A DNA stretch of 64,000 nucleotides, taken from Chloroflexota bacterium. GTDB lineage: Bacteria; Chloroflexota; Anaerolineae; Aggregatilineales; Phototrophicaceae. Location of the stretch: positions 1-64,000 of the forward strand of contig JAPOVL010000039.1 of NCBI GenBank assembly GCA_026708115.1, read 5' to 3'. This document shows positions 43,223-52,274 of the stretch, in pieces. Made by a program: the position numbers and the translations under genes. The notes under the pieces are model-generated. The model was given only the letters and a program-made list of their open reading frames with translations, was not told the origin of the DNA and ran no database searches. Each line of letters begins with the position of its first letter. The first letter of the stretch is position 1.

Positions 43223-45168
43223 CTGACGCGGATCCGCGCCAGCTCCAGGTAATCAGCCTCCCCGACTGGCAGACGCGCGGTCGCATCATTGATATCGTAA
43301 AGGCCGGCGATCAGCCTGTAGCCGCCCGGGGACAAGTCATTCGGCAGGGAGAGCGCGTGATTATCCAGCACCGGCACGCCCGGCTGCCAATTAATGGTCT
43401 TCGCCAGCCCCCCGCCCGGTTCGCTGTCCCGCTGCGCCACCAGGAAGCCGTCAGCGTCAAGCAGTTGCAGGAAGACCTTGTAGCGCGTTTCGACCGCCGC
43501 ATCGGCTATCCAGGTAAATTGAACCTGCAGGACAGCGCCGGGCAGCGCCTCTTGCGCGCTTAAGGCCGCTGATTGCAGCACGATGTCTTTTCCGAAGCGC
43601 GCGTCCAGCGGCTGCGGCTGAGCGAAATCCGCCGGGCTGACGTATTGCGCGTAGCGCAGGTCACCTACCCAGACGTCGCTGATTTCGAAGGCATTTCGAT
43701 TGAGCGCCGCTTCGACAATGCCCTCCGGGTCTTGTTCCGCCGCGCCATAAAAGATGACGTGCAAGCGCTCGTGCGCCGCGATTATGTCGCTCACTTGGGC
43801 GCGCGTCGATTCGACATCCGCGGTCACGGGCAAGCCGTAGACGGGCGCCTCCGCGCGATAGTAGTAGCGCAGCACCTCCGCTAGTCCAGCTGCGCTGACG
43901 ATCAGCGCGTCTCCCTCGTTTAGTTCGCCCTCGATATGCCGGACCAGGCCGCGCATGTCATCACGTTGAAAATCGCTATGATGATAGAGAATCGGCAAGC
44001 CCTTAAATTGCGCCAGCAGCAAGCCCGCCGAAGCGACCAGCGCCGCCAGCTTGGGGATGTGACGCAGCGCCCCGCACCGATCCCGGGTCCGGCGCGTCCA
44101 AAGGATCCAAGCGCCGCGCCCCATCCAGAGCGCGAAAGCCAATTGCGCCGGCAGCAAGAAGCGCATGTAGCGCGCGCCCAAGTTCATGGACAGGTAGACC
44201 CCAACCGAGATCAAGACCCAGGCCAGCGGCAACAGCATATGCCAAAGCGCGCGACCCCGCGTTTCGGGCAAGATCAAGCCGAAGAGCAGGAAGAAATAGA
44301 CGACGAGGCCCATGTCGCCCATGCTGAACTCGAAAGTGCTGCCGAAGGCCAAATAGCCCTGTATCTCGCGCAGCAAGCGATCAAGGGCGACCGGCGCCGC
44401 AATATTCGGCTGAGCGAAGACTTGCCGAACAGCGGTTGAGACCCAGGGGGAGAAGAGCAAGAGCGTAAGTATATTCGCAGTAGAATACGCGAGAAGCGCC
44501 CGCTTGGTGATCGAGGCGGTGCCGGTCGCTTGCCGTTCGGTCCGCCAGGACCCGCCAAAGCAAACCAGCGCCAGGACCGATTGCGTGAGCAAGATCAAGG
44601 CGTATACCACATGGGTATAAAGACCGAGCGCGTTGATCAATCCCAGCGCAATAATGTAGCGATTGCGGGAACGTGATGGAAGCGGCCGACAGAGGTCGCC
44701 CAGAAAAACGACAAAGAGCAACATGCTGCCGGCTGCGATTGCCGTCAACATGGCGTACATGCGCGCCTCGGCCGCGTAATAAATGCTGAAAGTGTTAAGC
44801 GCCACAAAAGCGGAGGCCGCCAAACCGGCCGCTGGATGGAAAAGACGAGCGCCCAACGCGAAGGTCAAAGCGACGCTCAGAAGGCTGAAAAAGGCGGAAA
44901 GCGAGCGCAAGGCGAATTCGGAGGCGCCGGCGACATCTTCCCAGAGCCCGAGCAGCGTGAAATAGGCCGGCACGTGCACATTGCGCTGCAGGAGCGGGAT
45001 CAATTCCGGCAATGTGCGCAGCGCATGGTTGTATGCGACTCCTTCGTCGTACCAGAGAGATTGCTCGCCCAAACGATGAAAGCGAACGGCGCTGGCCAGG
45101 ACGAGCAAGGCCAGCATCAGAAGCAGCGGCAGCGCAGGCCCGGTTCGTTGCAAGGCGCGGGCGTTCAT
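43219..45168 (-). CDS. GT39-type membrane glycosyltransferase with C-terminal beta domain
   Basis: The 649-residue protein starts with a hydrophobic helix (LPLLLMLALLVLASAV) followed by FHRLGEQSLWYDEGVAYNH, the conserved Asp-Glu loop of PMT/ArnT-like GT39 enzymes that use polyprenyl-phosphate sugars. About a dozen further membrane segments follow to roughly residue 385. The remainder is soluble: VLRYYYRAEAPVYGLPV, then a beta-sandwich of about 110 residues ending GYRLIAGLYDINDATARLPVG, often seen on such proteins in Chloroflexota. It would glycosylate proteins or lipids on the outer face. Its start overlaps the stop of the upstream glycosidase gene as ATGA, so the two are coupled. Confidence 0.85.
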   Translation of the reverse strand: MNARALQRTGPALPLLLMLALLVLASAVRFHRLGEQSLWYDEGVAYNHALRTLPELIPLLQRNVHVPAYFTLLGLWEDVAGASEFALRSLSAFFSLLSVALTFALGARLFHPAAGLAASAFVALNTFSIYYAAEARMYAMLTAIAAGSMLLFVVFLGDLCRPLPSRSRNRYIIALGLINALGLYTHVVYALILLTQSVLALVCFGGSWRTERQATGTASITKRALLAYSTANILTLLLFSPWVSTAVRQVFAQPNIAAPVALDRLLREIQGYLAFGSTFEFSMGDMGLVVYFFLLFGLILPETRGRALWHMLLPLAWVLISVGVYLSMNLGARYMRFLLPAQLAFALWMGRGAWILWTRRTRDRCGALRHIPKLAALVASAGLLLAQFKGLPILYHHSDFQRDDMRGLVRHIEGELNEGDALIVSAAGLAEVLRYYYRAEAPVYGLPVTADVESTRAQVSDIIAAHERLHVIFYGAAEQDPEGIVEAALNRNAFEISDVWVGDLRYAQYVSPADFAQPQPLDARFGKDIVLQSAALSAQEALPGAVLQVQFTWIADAAVETRYKVFLQLLDADGFLVAQRDSEPGGGLAKTINWQPGVPVLDNHALSLPNDLSPGGYRLIAGLYDINDATARLPVGEADYLELARIRVS

Positions 45169-46892
45169 TTCAGGCGTTCCCGCAAGGCGATAACAATGGC
45201 GGCCAGCAGCAGAATCACCAGCGCCAGACCGGCCGAAACAAGCGGAAACAGGTGATTGAGACTGAGGTCATATACGGTGATTTCGTCAACAATTACCGGG
45301 CCGGCACCCAAGTCGATCCAGTCGCTGCGGGCCGCGGTCGCCGAAAGATGAAAGCGGCTGACGCGCCAGTCAGCGCCGTCGCTATCGGCCGGGCGCCAGC
45401 GGATCTCGACGGCTGTACCGCGCGCGCGAAAGGCGATGCCGGTTTCGAACAGTTTCGCCCGCCCGAAGCGCGCGCTTTCATCGGTCAGGAGCGTACCCGC
45501 GCTAGCCACTTGCCAGGTTTCCGCCTGGTGTCTGCCTCGATACAAGACCGGCTCTTGATCGACGATGTAGTCGCGTACGCTTTCATAGACCGGCAGCGGC
45601 GTGAAGGTCGGTTTTTCCGGCTGATAATCCGGCTCGACCATGCGGAAATAGTATTTGGATTGATTGGCTTCGAAGGGATCTTTGCGGGTGAAGAACCAAT
45701 ACATCACATTGCCGATCCAGGGCCACTCTTGCTGGGCTCGATCGTAGAGCAGCGGCATATAACGGGCCGCCTGTTCCCCCGTGACATTGCCGTAGCGGCT
45801 AAAGGCGTCGATTTGTTCGCGCGGCAGTTCGGCATCAAGGGTGGCGTTCCAAGCCGCTTCGCTCAACCAGATTGGCTTGTGGGCGTCGCCATTGCGCACC
45901 ATGATATCGCGATAATAGCTGTGTCGCGCCACGTTGACCGAGGTCGCGCGCAAACGGCGATCGGTCGGCCCGCTAAAGAGCCCGTAACCCTGCGCCGAGA
46001 AGACATCAAAGCATTCGCCGCCGCCGAGATCGTAAATCTCTTGCAAGAAGATCAAATCGCTGAAGCCAAAATAACCGTCCAGCGAGACGGTGGGCGCGAT
46101 CGCGGCGCTGACAACCACGATCTCCGGATCAACCGCCTTGAGCGCCTCGTGCGTGCGGCAAAGCATTTCCACATAGCGCGGCGGATCGACGAAGGCGTTG
46201 CCCCACTCCGGGTAGATGTTGGGTTCGTTCCAAACCTGATAGTGGCTGATACGCCCTCGATAGCGTTGAGCGATGGCGGCGGCGTAGTTCACGAAGTCTT
46301 GCAGATCATCGGGCGGCGCGAAGGGGCCGGCCGCGGGATCCGCGCGCGACCAATCGGGCGGATTGCTCAAGCGCACCAGCAAGCGCAGGCCAAAGGCTTC
46401 GGTCAAGTCAACGATTTGGTCGTATTTGGCCCAGCTGTCAACCGTATCGACGACGCCGTCGCCGTCGTGATCTTGCCTTGAGTCCTTGAATTGTCCGCGT
46501 CCGTCCACCTCCAGGTCTTCCCAGGGGAATTCCTGCCGCAGCCAGAGGAAGCCGGCGTCGCGAATCATCGCCAGCATCGCTTCGATCTTGGGACGCTCGA
46601 CCTCTTGCTGCAAAAACGTGTTGACGCCGTAGGGGATATCGCTCTTGTGCGTGACGGGCGCGAGCGGCTCTGTCGCCAGCGGTTGCCGGACCAGATTGCC
46701 CGCCACTTCGACCAGGCCGCGTATTTGCGCCAGGGGCGATTCTTCGCCGGTCTGCGACCACATCAATTGCCAGGCCAGGCCGCGGTTCTTCAGGTCCAAG
46801 CCGAGCATCGCGATCAGGATCAGCAGAACCGCGAGCGTCGCAATCAGATATCGGCGTCGACGTCTCGGACGGGAGTTAGGCGATTCGCTCAT
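45165..46892 (-). CDS. Membrane-anchored clan GH-A glycosidase-like protein (GH39-like)
   Basis: The 575-residue protein has an Arg-rich start and one membrane helix (YLIATLAVLLILIAMLGL), then an extracellular barrel: KIEAMLAMIRDAGFLWLRQEFPWEDLE, SHYQVWNEPNIYPEWG with the acid/base Glu after Asn, and KPIWLSEAAWNATLD with the nucleophile Glu. A beta domain (FRARGTAVEIRWRPAD) follows, and a second helix (LFPLVSAGLALVILLLAAIVIAL, split LFPLVSAGLALVI LLLAAIVIAL) ends the chain. TATAAT seven bases before the ATG at 46892 suggests a leaderless start, and no ribosome binding site is visible. ATG 46901 is the alternative. It is coupled to the GT39-type gene; a joint role in cell-surface glycans is inferred. 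Confidence 0.82.
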   Translation of the reverse strand: MSESPNSRPRRRRRYLIATLAVLLILIAMLGLDLKNRGLAWQLMWSQTGEESPLAQIRGLVEVAGNLVRQPLATEPLAPVTHKSDIPYGVNTFLQQEVERPKIEAMLAMIRDAGFLWLRQEFPWEDLEVDGRGQFKDSRQDHDGDGVVDTVDSWAKYDQIVDLTEAFGLRLLVRLSNPPDWSRADPAAGPFAPPDDLQDFVNYAAAIAQRYRGRISHYQVWNEPNIYPEWGNAFVDPPRYVEMLCRTHEALKAVDPEIVVVSAAIAPTVSLDGYFGFSDLIFLQEIYDLGGGECFDVFSAQGYGLFSGPTDRRLRATSVNVARHSYYRDIMVRNGDAHKPIWLSEAAWNATLDAELPREQIDAFSRYGNVTGEQAARYMPLLYDRAQQEWPWIGNVMYWFFTRKDPFEANQSKYYFRMVEPDYQPEKPTFTPLPVYESVRDYIVDQEPVLYRGRHQAETWQVASAGTLLTDESARFGRAKLFETGIAFRARGTAVEIRWRPADSDGADWRVSRFHLSATAARSDWIDLGAGPVIVDEITVYDLSLNHLFPLVSAGLALVILLLAAIVIALRERLK

Positions 46893-46899
46893 ATCGCGC

Positions 46900-46905
46900 A
46901 TTATA
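46900..46905 (-). promoter_or_regulatory. Consensus -10 (TATAAT) of the glycosidase/GT39 operon
   Basis: A perfect TATAAT on the minus strand ends 7 bases before the ATG at 46892, putting the transcription start at or next to the start codon. There is no recognisable -35. The spacing supports leaderless translation. Confidence 0.5.
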
Positions 46906-47132
46906 ATAGCAGGCCGGTCTGATGGGATAGCGTACAGGGCGCGCAAAGATCTTGCCCCTGTAGCAGACCCGCGCCATCAATTCATCGCGGCGCAAAAGCG
47001 CATCGGATTGGAAGCGCCATCAAGCAGAGCTCGTAACACGCTGGAATGTTACACTAGCCTAACATCTACAATATTTTGATTTGACGCGCGATATGTGATT
47101 AACTTGATACAGGTATGTGACAAATACTGGTT

Positions 47133-48602
47133 ATGATCAAGTTACCGTTCGCCTGGCTCTTTCTGATCTTGGTTCCCGCCTTGAGCGCAAACGCCCAGGG
47201 CGTGCTCGAGTCCGCCGAATGCGTGGCGGAGCCCCACGGTTATGTCTCGCGCTGCGGCTACGTCACCTTGCCGCAAGATTACGATAATCCGGCCGCGGGC
47301 AAGGTGGAGATATTCTATACATTGATCAAGAGCAAGATCCCGCAAGCGAAACCGGATCCCCTGGTTTATTTGGTTGGCGGACCCGGCAGCAGCGGAACGC
47401 AACTATTGGAGACCTCTTTTCGTCTTTACTTGCGCGCATTTGCCCATGATCGCGACATCATCGTCATTGACCAGCGGGGCACGGGACTGTCCAATCCGCC
47501 GCTTTATTGCCGCGAAGTCCTGTATCGTATAGATGAAATCTTGCAAAGCAATTACGCCGAGCACGCCGAATTAGTGCTGGAAATCTTGCGGGAGTGTCAC
47601 CGCCGCCTTTCCGGCAAGAATATCCATTTCGAGACCTTCCACAGTGAAAACAACGCGCGCGATATTGTCAACGTGCTGCTCTCCCTGGGATACGAGCAGT
47701 GGAACCTGGTCGGCGTGAGCTATGGATCGCGCCTGGCACTGGCCATAATGCGCGATCATCCACAGTATCTGCGCAGCGTGATACTCGATTCCGTCTATCC
47801 GCCACAGGCGGACATTTATCTCGATTCCTTTTACAGCGGCGAACGGGCACTGCAAGAAGTCTTTGCGGCCTGTTCAGTGTCAGCGACTTGCAGCGAACGC
47901 TACCCGGACCTGGAGTCGGTGTTTTACAGGCTTTACCATCACCTGAACAGGGAGCCGGAGACCGCGACTTATTCGCCGCCACGGTACGAGACGCTGGAAA
48001 TTGAAATCAGCGGTTATCGACTCTACGACTGGGTTTTCAGTTGGCTCTACGATGTGCAGTTCATCGAGCGCATACCCAATCTGATATACGATTTGTACCT
48101 GGGCCGAATGCAGGATGTTGTCAGCATTGGCGTCGCGCACGAAGCGCTGATAAGAAACACCTCGCTGGGCATGCACTATACTGTGCAATGCCAGGAGGAA
48201 CATATATCCTCCAATTACCGCGACTATGCGGGATTAATCGCCGCCCACCCCCACCTCAGCGGGTACCTGGATTACCCGGTGGAGGGAAGCGCCACCTTGC
48301 AGCGCCTCTGTGAAATGTGGGGGGCGCAAGCGCGGCCGGATTCCGCCAACAGTCCGGTTGAAAGCGATATCCCCGCTCTCTTGCTTTCAGGAAATTTCGA
48401 TCCCATTACGCCGCCGTCTTATGCCGATATGGCGCATGAAACCTTGAGCATCGCCTACAACTATGTCCTCCCGCACGTCGGGCATGGCGTCTTGCGCTCG
48501 GAGCGCTGCGCGGTAGAGATCGCGCTGGAATTTGTGGACAATCCAGTTAGTGAACCCGATAGCAGTTGCATCGCCGAGACGCTGGCGATCGACTTTGAAT
48601 GA
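47133..48602 (+). CDS. Secreted alpha/beta hydrolase, prolyl/tripeptidyl aminopeptidase-like (S33)
   Basis: The 489-residue protein begins with a signal peptide (MIKLPFAWLFLILVPALSANAQ). The hydrolase fold shows DPLVYLVGGPGSSGTQL (oxyanion GGPG), DIIVIDQRGTGLSNPPLYC, the nucleophile elbow GVSYGSRLAL, and a C-terminal TAP-like segment LLLSGNFDPITPPSYADM with Asp and HVGHGV with His. These are the marks of S33 peptidases that release N-terminal proline or tripeptides. Cysteines in pairs (SRCGYV, ECHRRL) are compatible with export. The start has no obvious ribosome binding site. It would act outside the membrane on peptides. It is divergent from the glycosidase gene and four bases overlap an upstream extension of the dehydratase frame. 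Confidence 0.87.
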   Translation: MIKLPFAWLFLILVPALSANAQGVLESAECVAEPHGYVSRCGYVTLPQDYDNPAAGKVEIFYTLIKSKIPQAKPDPLVYLVGGPGSSGTQLLETSFRLYLRAFAHDRDIIVIDQRGTGLSNPPLYCREVLYRIDEILQSNYAEHAELVLEILRECHRRLSGKNIHFETFHSENNARDIVNVLLSLGYEQWNLVGVSYGSRLALAIMRDHPQYLRSVILDSVYPPQADIYLDSFYSGERALQEVFAACSVSATCSERYPDLESVFYRLYHHLNREPETATYSPPRYETLEIEISGYRLYDWVFSWLYDVQFIERIPNLIYDLYLGRMQDVVSIGVAHEALIRNTSLGMHYTVQCQEEHISSNYRDYAGLIAAHPHLSGYLDYPVEGSATLQRLCEMWGAQARPDSANSPVESDIPALLLSGNFDPITPPSYADMAHETLSIAYNYVLPHVGHGVLRSERCAVEIALEFVDNPVSEPDSSCIAETLAIDFE

Positions 48603-48676
48603 GCCGGGCGCTTGTTTCCGGGCGCATCCATGTTAAAGTCTTGGGCGATGACCGGATAGCAAATCGAAAGCAGGCC

Positions 48677-49627
48677 ATGATCACACTGGAAGACGTACAC
48701 AGCGCTCTTGCATATGAAGAACAATTCTACCGCCGCACGCCGCAATGGACATCGACAACGCTCAGCCAGCGACTTGGCAGCAATGTGCATTTGAAGCTGG
48801 AGCTGTTCCAGCACAGCGGCTCTTTCAAGACGCGCGGCTGCTTTCATCAGATGCTGTCTTTGGGCCAAGCCGCGCTGGACCAGGGCGTGGTGGCGGTCAG
48901 CGGGGGCAATTTCGCCCGCGCAGTCGGTTATTGCAGCGGCGTCCTGGGCGCCGATGCTATCGTCTGCATGCCGGAAAACGCGCCGGTTGGATCGATTGAC
49001 GCCACCCGCGATTATGGGGCCGAGGTCGAATTGCTGCCGGATGCCGTCGCGGCATTCGCCCGCGCAGATGAATGGGTTGTGCAGGGACGAACCTCCCTGC
49101 ATCCCTTTGACAATCCCGCGCAGATGGCGGGCAACGGCACGGTTGGGTTGGAAATCCTGGAAGATTGCCCGCAAATGACCGATATCATCGTCAGCATCGG
49201 CGGCGGCGGCTTGATCGCCGGCATCATTTGCGCGATCAAGTCCGTCAAACCCGCGGCGCGCATCTGGGGCGTGGAACCGGAAAAAGCGCCGACTATGGCG
49301 CGGGCCCTGGCGGCCGGCAAGATCGTCAACATCAGGCCGACCTCGCTCTCGAAAACGCTGGGCGGTCCCTTCGTCGGACAGACCGGCCTGGAACTGTGTC
49401 AAGCGCATCTGGAGGACGTGATCATCGTCAGCGATCTCGACATGATTGCCGCGCAGCAAGTCATGCTGGAAAGCGAGAAAGTCTTTGCCGAGCTCGCGGC
49501 TGCCAGCACGCTGGCCGCTGCCGAAAAGATCAAGGACCGACTGACTGGCGAGGATCATCTCGCGCTGCTGATCTGCGGCGGCAACGACTCGGTCGCGGAT
49601 GTCGCCGCATACGCCCGGATGCTTTAG
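48677..49627 (+). CDS. PLP-dependent threonine/serine dehydratase-like enzyme
   Basis: From ATG 48677 (GCAGG upstream) the protein is 316 residues. It has KLELFQHSGSFKTRGCFHQM, where the Lys of SFKTRG forms the Schiff base with pyridoxal phosphate, VAVSGGNFARAVGY (the SGGN substrate loop, usually SGGNH/SAGNH), and VSIGGGGLIAG (phosphate-binding glycine loop) with ALLICGGND near the end. It lacks a regulatory ACT domain, so resembles catabolic threonine dehydratase or serine racemase-like enzymes. It converts a hydroxyl amino acid to a keto acid and ammonia. A start at 48599 would overlap the peptidase gene and adds residues without homology. It converges on the FGGY kinase gene, 11 bases away. 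Confidence 0.87.
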   Translation: MITLEDVHSALAYEEQFYRRTPQWTSTTLSQRLGSNVHLKLELFQHSGSFKTRGCFHQMLSLGQAALDQGVVAVSGGNFARAVGYCSGVLGADAIVCMPENAPVGSIDATRDYGAEVELLPDAVAAFARADEWVVQGRTSLHPFDNPAQMAGNGTVGLEILEDCPQMTDIIVSIGGGGLIAGIICAIKSVKPAARIWGVEPEKAPTMARALAAGKIVNIRPTSLSKTLGGPFVGQTGLELCQAHLEDVIIVSDLDMIAAQQVMLESEKVFAELAAASTLAAAEKIKDRLTGEDHLALLICGGNDSVADVAAYARML

Positions 49628-49638
49628 GTCAGGGAGCC

Positions 49639-51087
49639 TCAGCCATAAAGCCGCTGATACAAGTCAACCTGTCGCGCCCGCGCCGCTTCATAAATTGGCG
49701 CATGTTCGGGATTGGGTTGCAGGACGCGGCTGATCCGCGGCGGATCGGCGTCGAGCGCTGTGCCGTCCAGCCGGTTGCGCAACAGCAGCGCCACGCCACG
49801 GGCGGTGATTTCGTCCTCGGCCAGCAGTTGAATGGGCGCATTGAAGGCATCGGCGATCATCTGTGGCCAGGCGGGGGATGACCCCAAGGCGCCTCCCCCG
49901 GCGATAACCGCGCTTCCCTCTGATTTGAGTTGGTCGAAGATCATGGACAGGCGGATCGCTACCGCTTCCAGTTGCGCCTGCATGATATCAAGCTTGCTGG
50001 TACTGCGACGAATTCCGTGAATGGTGCCTGATGCGTCCGCCTGCCAGCCCGGGCTGCGTTCGCCCGCGATCAAGGGCAAAACGGTCAATCGGTGTTGATC
50101 GGGGCGGGCTGCACGTAAATGCGCGTCGAGCGAAGCCCGGTCAAGGCCGAGTTCTTCTACCGCCCACTGATACACGTTGCCGCCCTCGCTGGTGGCGCCG
50201 CCAACCAGAGGCATGCCCCGGCAGACGAGGTATCGCCATAGCCCATCGGGCAGCGTGCCCTCCCGCGTAACAACTCTCAGCGCAGACGTGGTGCCGATGG
50301 TCAAGGCGATATGACGCGCATCGACGGCGCCCGAGCCCAGGTTGGCGACGGCGCCATCGCCCAAAGCCAGGAAAAATGGCGCGCTGCTCAATTGTGGCCA
50401 GCGCTCGGCGTAATGGTCCGTCAATCCGATCTGGCAGGCATCGAAGTCTCGCAGGTCGGGCAAGCGTTCCAAGAGCTCATCGCCGAGCAACTGTCGGACG
50501 AAACCTGCGTGCCAGCTGGTGCGCTCTGTCGCTAGCATACCGGACCAACTTGCCAGAGAATAGCTGATTGGCGCTCCGCGCCCAAACCATTGTCGATAGA
50601 GATAACCGCCCATGTCGCTGATCCGCCGAATCTGTCGCAGAGATTGGGGATGGGCCTCTTTCATGAATGCATATTGCGCGGGGAAATAGGCGGGATGTAT
50701 GAAACAGCCGGTGGCTTGATGATAGGCGTCCGGCGCGCCTCCCAGCTTTCCCGTCAAGCCCGTTATCGCGCTGCGGCCGCGGGTATCGGCATAAGTCAGG
50801 ACGGGTGTACAGGCGCGTCCATTGGCATCGACGCCCAGCCAGTTGCCGGCAAAGCTGGCCATCCCGACCGCAGTGATGGACTTCGCCGCCGGATGCGTCA
50901 GCATGTCGTCCAGACAGGCTTCGGTCAGCGCTCGCAAGTGATCGGCATTGGCTTCCGCCTTGCCATCATGATCCGTTTCGAAGTCATGCTTGCGGCTGCA
51001 AATCGCTCCTTCGATCAAGCGCGCGCCATCATCGAATAGCAGCGTGCGGACAGACGAGCTTCCCAGGTCAATGACGAGGAGGGTCAT
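49639..51087 (-). CDS. FGGY-family carbohydrate kinase (gluconokinase/xylulokinase-like)
   Basis: The 482-residue protein has the actin-like ATPase fold: LLVIDLGSSSVRTLLFDDG (phosphate loop 1), FLALGDGAVANLGSGAVDARHIALTIGTTSALR (split as FLALGDGAVANLGSGA and VDARHIALTIGTTSALR), LPLIAGERSPGW and VIAGGGALGSSPAWPQMIADAF in the adenosine loop. Typical FGGY kinases are about 500 residues, so it is full length. Substrate is uncertain: the ERSPGW motif is shared by gluconokinases, while the family also includes L-fuculokinase, which would fit the fucosidases in the window only loosely. It starts seven bases after the aldo/keto reductase stop, in the same operon. Confidence 0.9.
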   Translation of the reverse strand: MTLLVIDLGSSSVRTLLFDDGARLIEGAICSRKHDFETDHDGKAEANADHLRALTEACLDDMLTHPAAKSITAVGMASFAGNWLGVDANGRACTPVLTYADTRGRSAITGLTGKLGGAPDAYHQATGCFIHPAYFPAQYAFMKEAHPQSLRQIRRISDMGGYLYRQWFGRGAPISYSLASWSGMLATERTSWHAGFVRQLLGDELLERLPDLRDFDACQIGLTDHYAERWPQLSSAPFFLALGDGAVANLGSGAVDARHIALTIGTTSALRVVTREGTLPDGLWRYLVCRGMPLVGGATSEGGNVYQWAVEELGLDRASLDAHLRAARPDQHRLTVLPLIAGERSPGWQADASGTIHGIRRSTSKLDIMQAQLEAVAIRLSMIFDQLKSEGSAVIAGGGALGSSPAWPQMIADAFNAPIQLLAEDEITARGVALLLRNRLDGTALDADPPRISRVLQPNPEHAPIYEAARARQVDLYQRLYG

Positions 51088-51094
51088 CGGCGTC

Positions 51095-52078
51095 CTATTC
51101 GTTTAAGATCGCCTCGATCCGCGCCAGTTCATCGTCGCTGAATTCGAGGTTTTTCAGGGCGACGACCGCGTCTTCAATCTGTGAGGGTTTGCTCGCGCCG
51201 ATCAGGGCCGAAGTCATCTCCGGCAGCCGCAGCGTCCAGGCCAGCGCCATTTGCGCCATGTTTTGGCCGCGCTCGCGCGCGATGGCATTCAGTTTGATGA
51301 CCTTATGGACCTTGTCTTGGGACAGGCGATCGCCCCATTGCAGCTTGATGGCGCGTGAATCTTCCGGTGTGGATCCGATGTACTTGTTGGTCAATATACC
51401 CTGATCGAGGGGCGAGAAGGCGATACAACCGATGCCTTCGTCGCCCAGGACATCGAGCAGGCCGTCTTCGATCCAGCGGTCAAACATGTTGTAGCGCGGC
51501 TGATGAATCAGGCAGGGTGTGCCCAAGTCGCGCAGAATGCGCGCCGCTTCGCGCGCCATGGCCGGGCGATAACTCGAGATGCCGGCGTAGAGGGCGCGTC
51601 CGCTGCGCACGATGTAGTCCAGAGCCGTCATGGTTTCTTCGAGCGGCGTGTCGGGATCGGGACGATGGCTGTAAAAGATGTCAAAATAGTCGAGACCGGT
51701 GCGCTTGAGGCTCTGGTCGCAACTGGCGACGAGAGACTTGCGCGAGCCCCATTCGCCGTAGGGTCCCTCCCACATGCGATAGCCCGCCTTGTTGGAAACG
51801 ATGAGTTCGTCGCGGTAGGGCGCCAGATCCTGGCGGAAGATCTGGGCGAAGGTCTCTTCCGCGGAGCCGGGCGGCGGACCATAGTTGTTGGCGATGTCGA
51901 TATGCGTGATGCCCAGGTCGAATGCCGTCCGCAACATGTCGCGCGAGTTTTCGATCGTATCGACACCGCCGAAGTTCCACCAGATGCCGAGCGAAATTGC
52001 TGGCAGCAGCAAGCCACTGCGGCCAGATCGACGGTATTTCATCGTGTCGTAGCGCGTACTCGCGGCCTGATAAACCAT
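51095..52078 (-). CDS. Aldo/keto reductase, YghZ/L-glyceraldehyde-3-phosphate reductase-like
   Basis: From ATG 52078, with GGAGGAGAG upstream, the protein is 327 residues. It carries YRRSGRSGLLLPAISLGIWWNFG, THIDIANNYGPPPGSAEE (catalytic Asp and Tyr), LIVSNKAGYRMWEGPYGEWGS (split LIVSNKAGYR and MWEGPYGEWGS; catalytic Lys), DIFYSHRPDPDTPLEE (catalytic His) and SALIGASKPSQIED for cofactor. The MWxGPYGEWGS segment is diagnostic for the YghZ (AKR14) group, which reduces L-glyceraldehyde 3-phosphate and other aldehydes with NADPH. An upstream ATG at 52132 is less likely. It is the first gene of an operon with the FGGY kinase. Confidence 0.92.
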   Translation of the reverse strand: MVYQAASTRYDTMKYRRSGRSGLLLPAISLGIWWNFGGVDTIENSRDMLRTAFDLGITHIDIANNYGPPPGSAEETFAQIFRQDLAPYRDELIVSNKAGYRMWEGPYGEWGSRKSLVASCDQSLKRTGLDYFDIFYSHRPDPDTPLEETMTALDYIVRSGRALYAGISSYRPAMAREAARILRDLGTPCLIHQPRYNMFDRWIEDGLLDVLGDEGIGCIAFSPLDQGILTNKYIGSTPEDSRAIKLQWGDRLSQDKVHKVIKLNAIARERGQNMAQMALAWTLRLPEMTSALIGASKPSQIEDAVVALKNLEFSDDELARIEAILNE

Positions 52079-52122
52079 AGTCTCTCTCCTCCAGGGCATG
52101 TTGGACAAACAATATTGGCACA

Positions 52123-52131
52123 AATATAACA
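52123..52131 (-). promoter_or_regulatory. Extended -10 promoter of the AKR/FGGY-kinase operon
   Basis: On the minus strand TGTTATATT (TG-N-TATATT) sits 45 bases before ATG 52078. It divides the 196-base divergent region with the promoter at 52231 on the other strand. Confidence 0.4.
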
Positions 52132-52230
52132 TAGGGCGTCATTTAATCCTTGTCTCATTTGCGCGCGCCAGCGGGACTTGATTCGCCCTTCGGCGACCCA
52201 AGATTGCAGCCATGACATGGCGCAAGGGCG

Positions 52231-52239
52231 TGATACAAT
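52231..52239 (+). promoter_or_regulatory. Extended -10 promoter of the large membrane protein/ABC ATPase operon
   Basis: TGATACAAT (TG-N-TACAAT) on the plus strand gives a start near 52246, about 29 bases before the ATG at 52275. No good -35 hexamer is visible. Confidence 0.5.
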
Positions 52240-52274
52240 AGGCAGCGCTTGCTGCCAGACACCTTGGGATTGCA

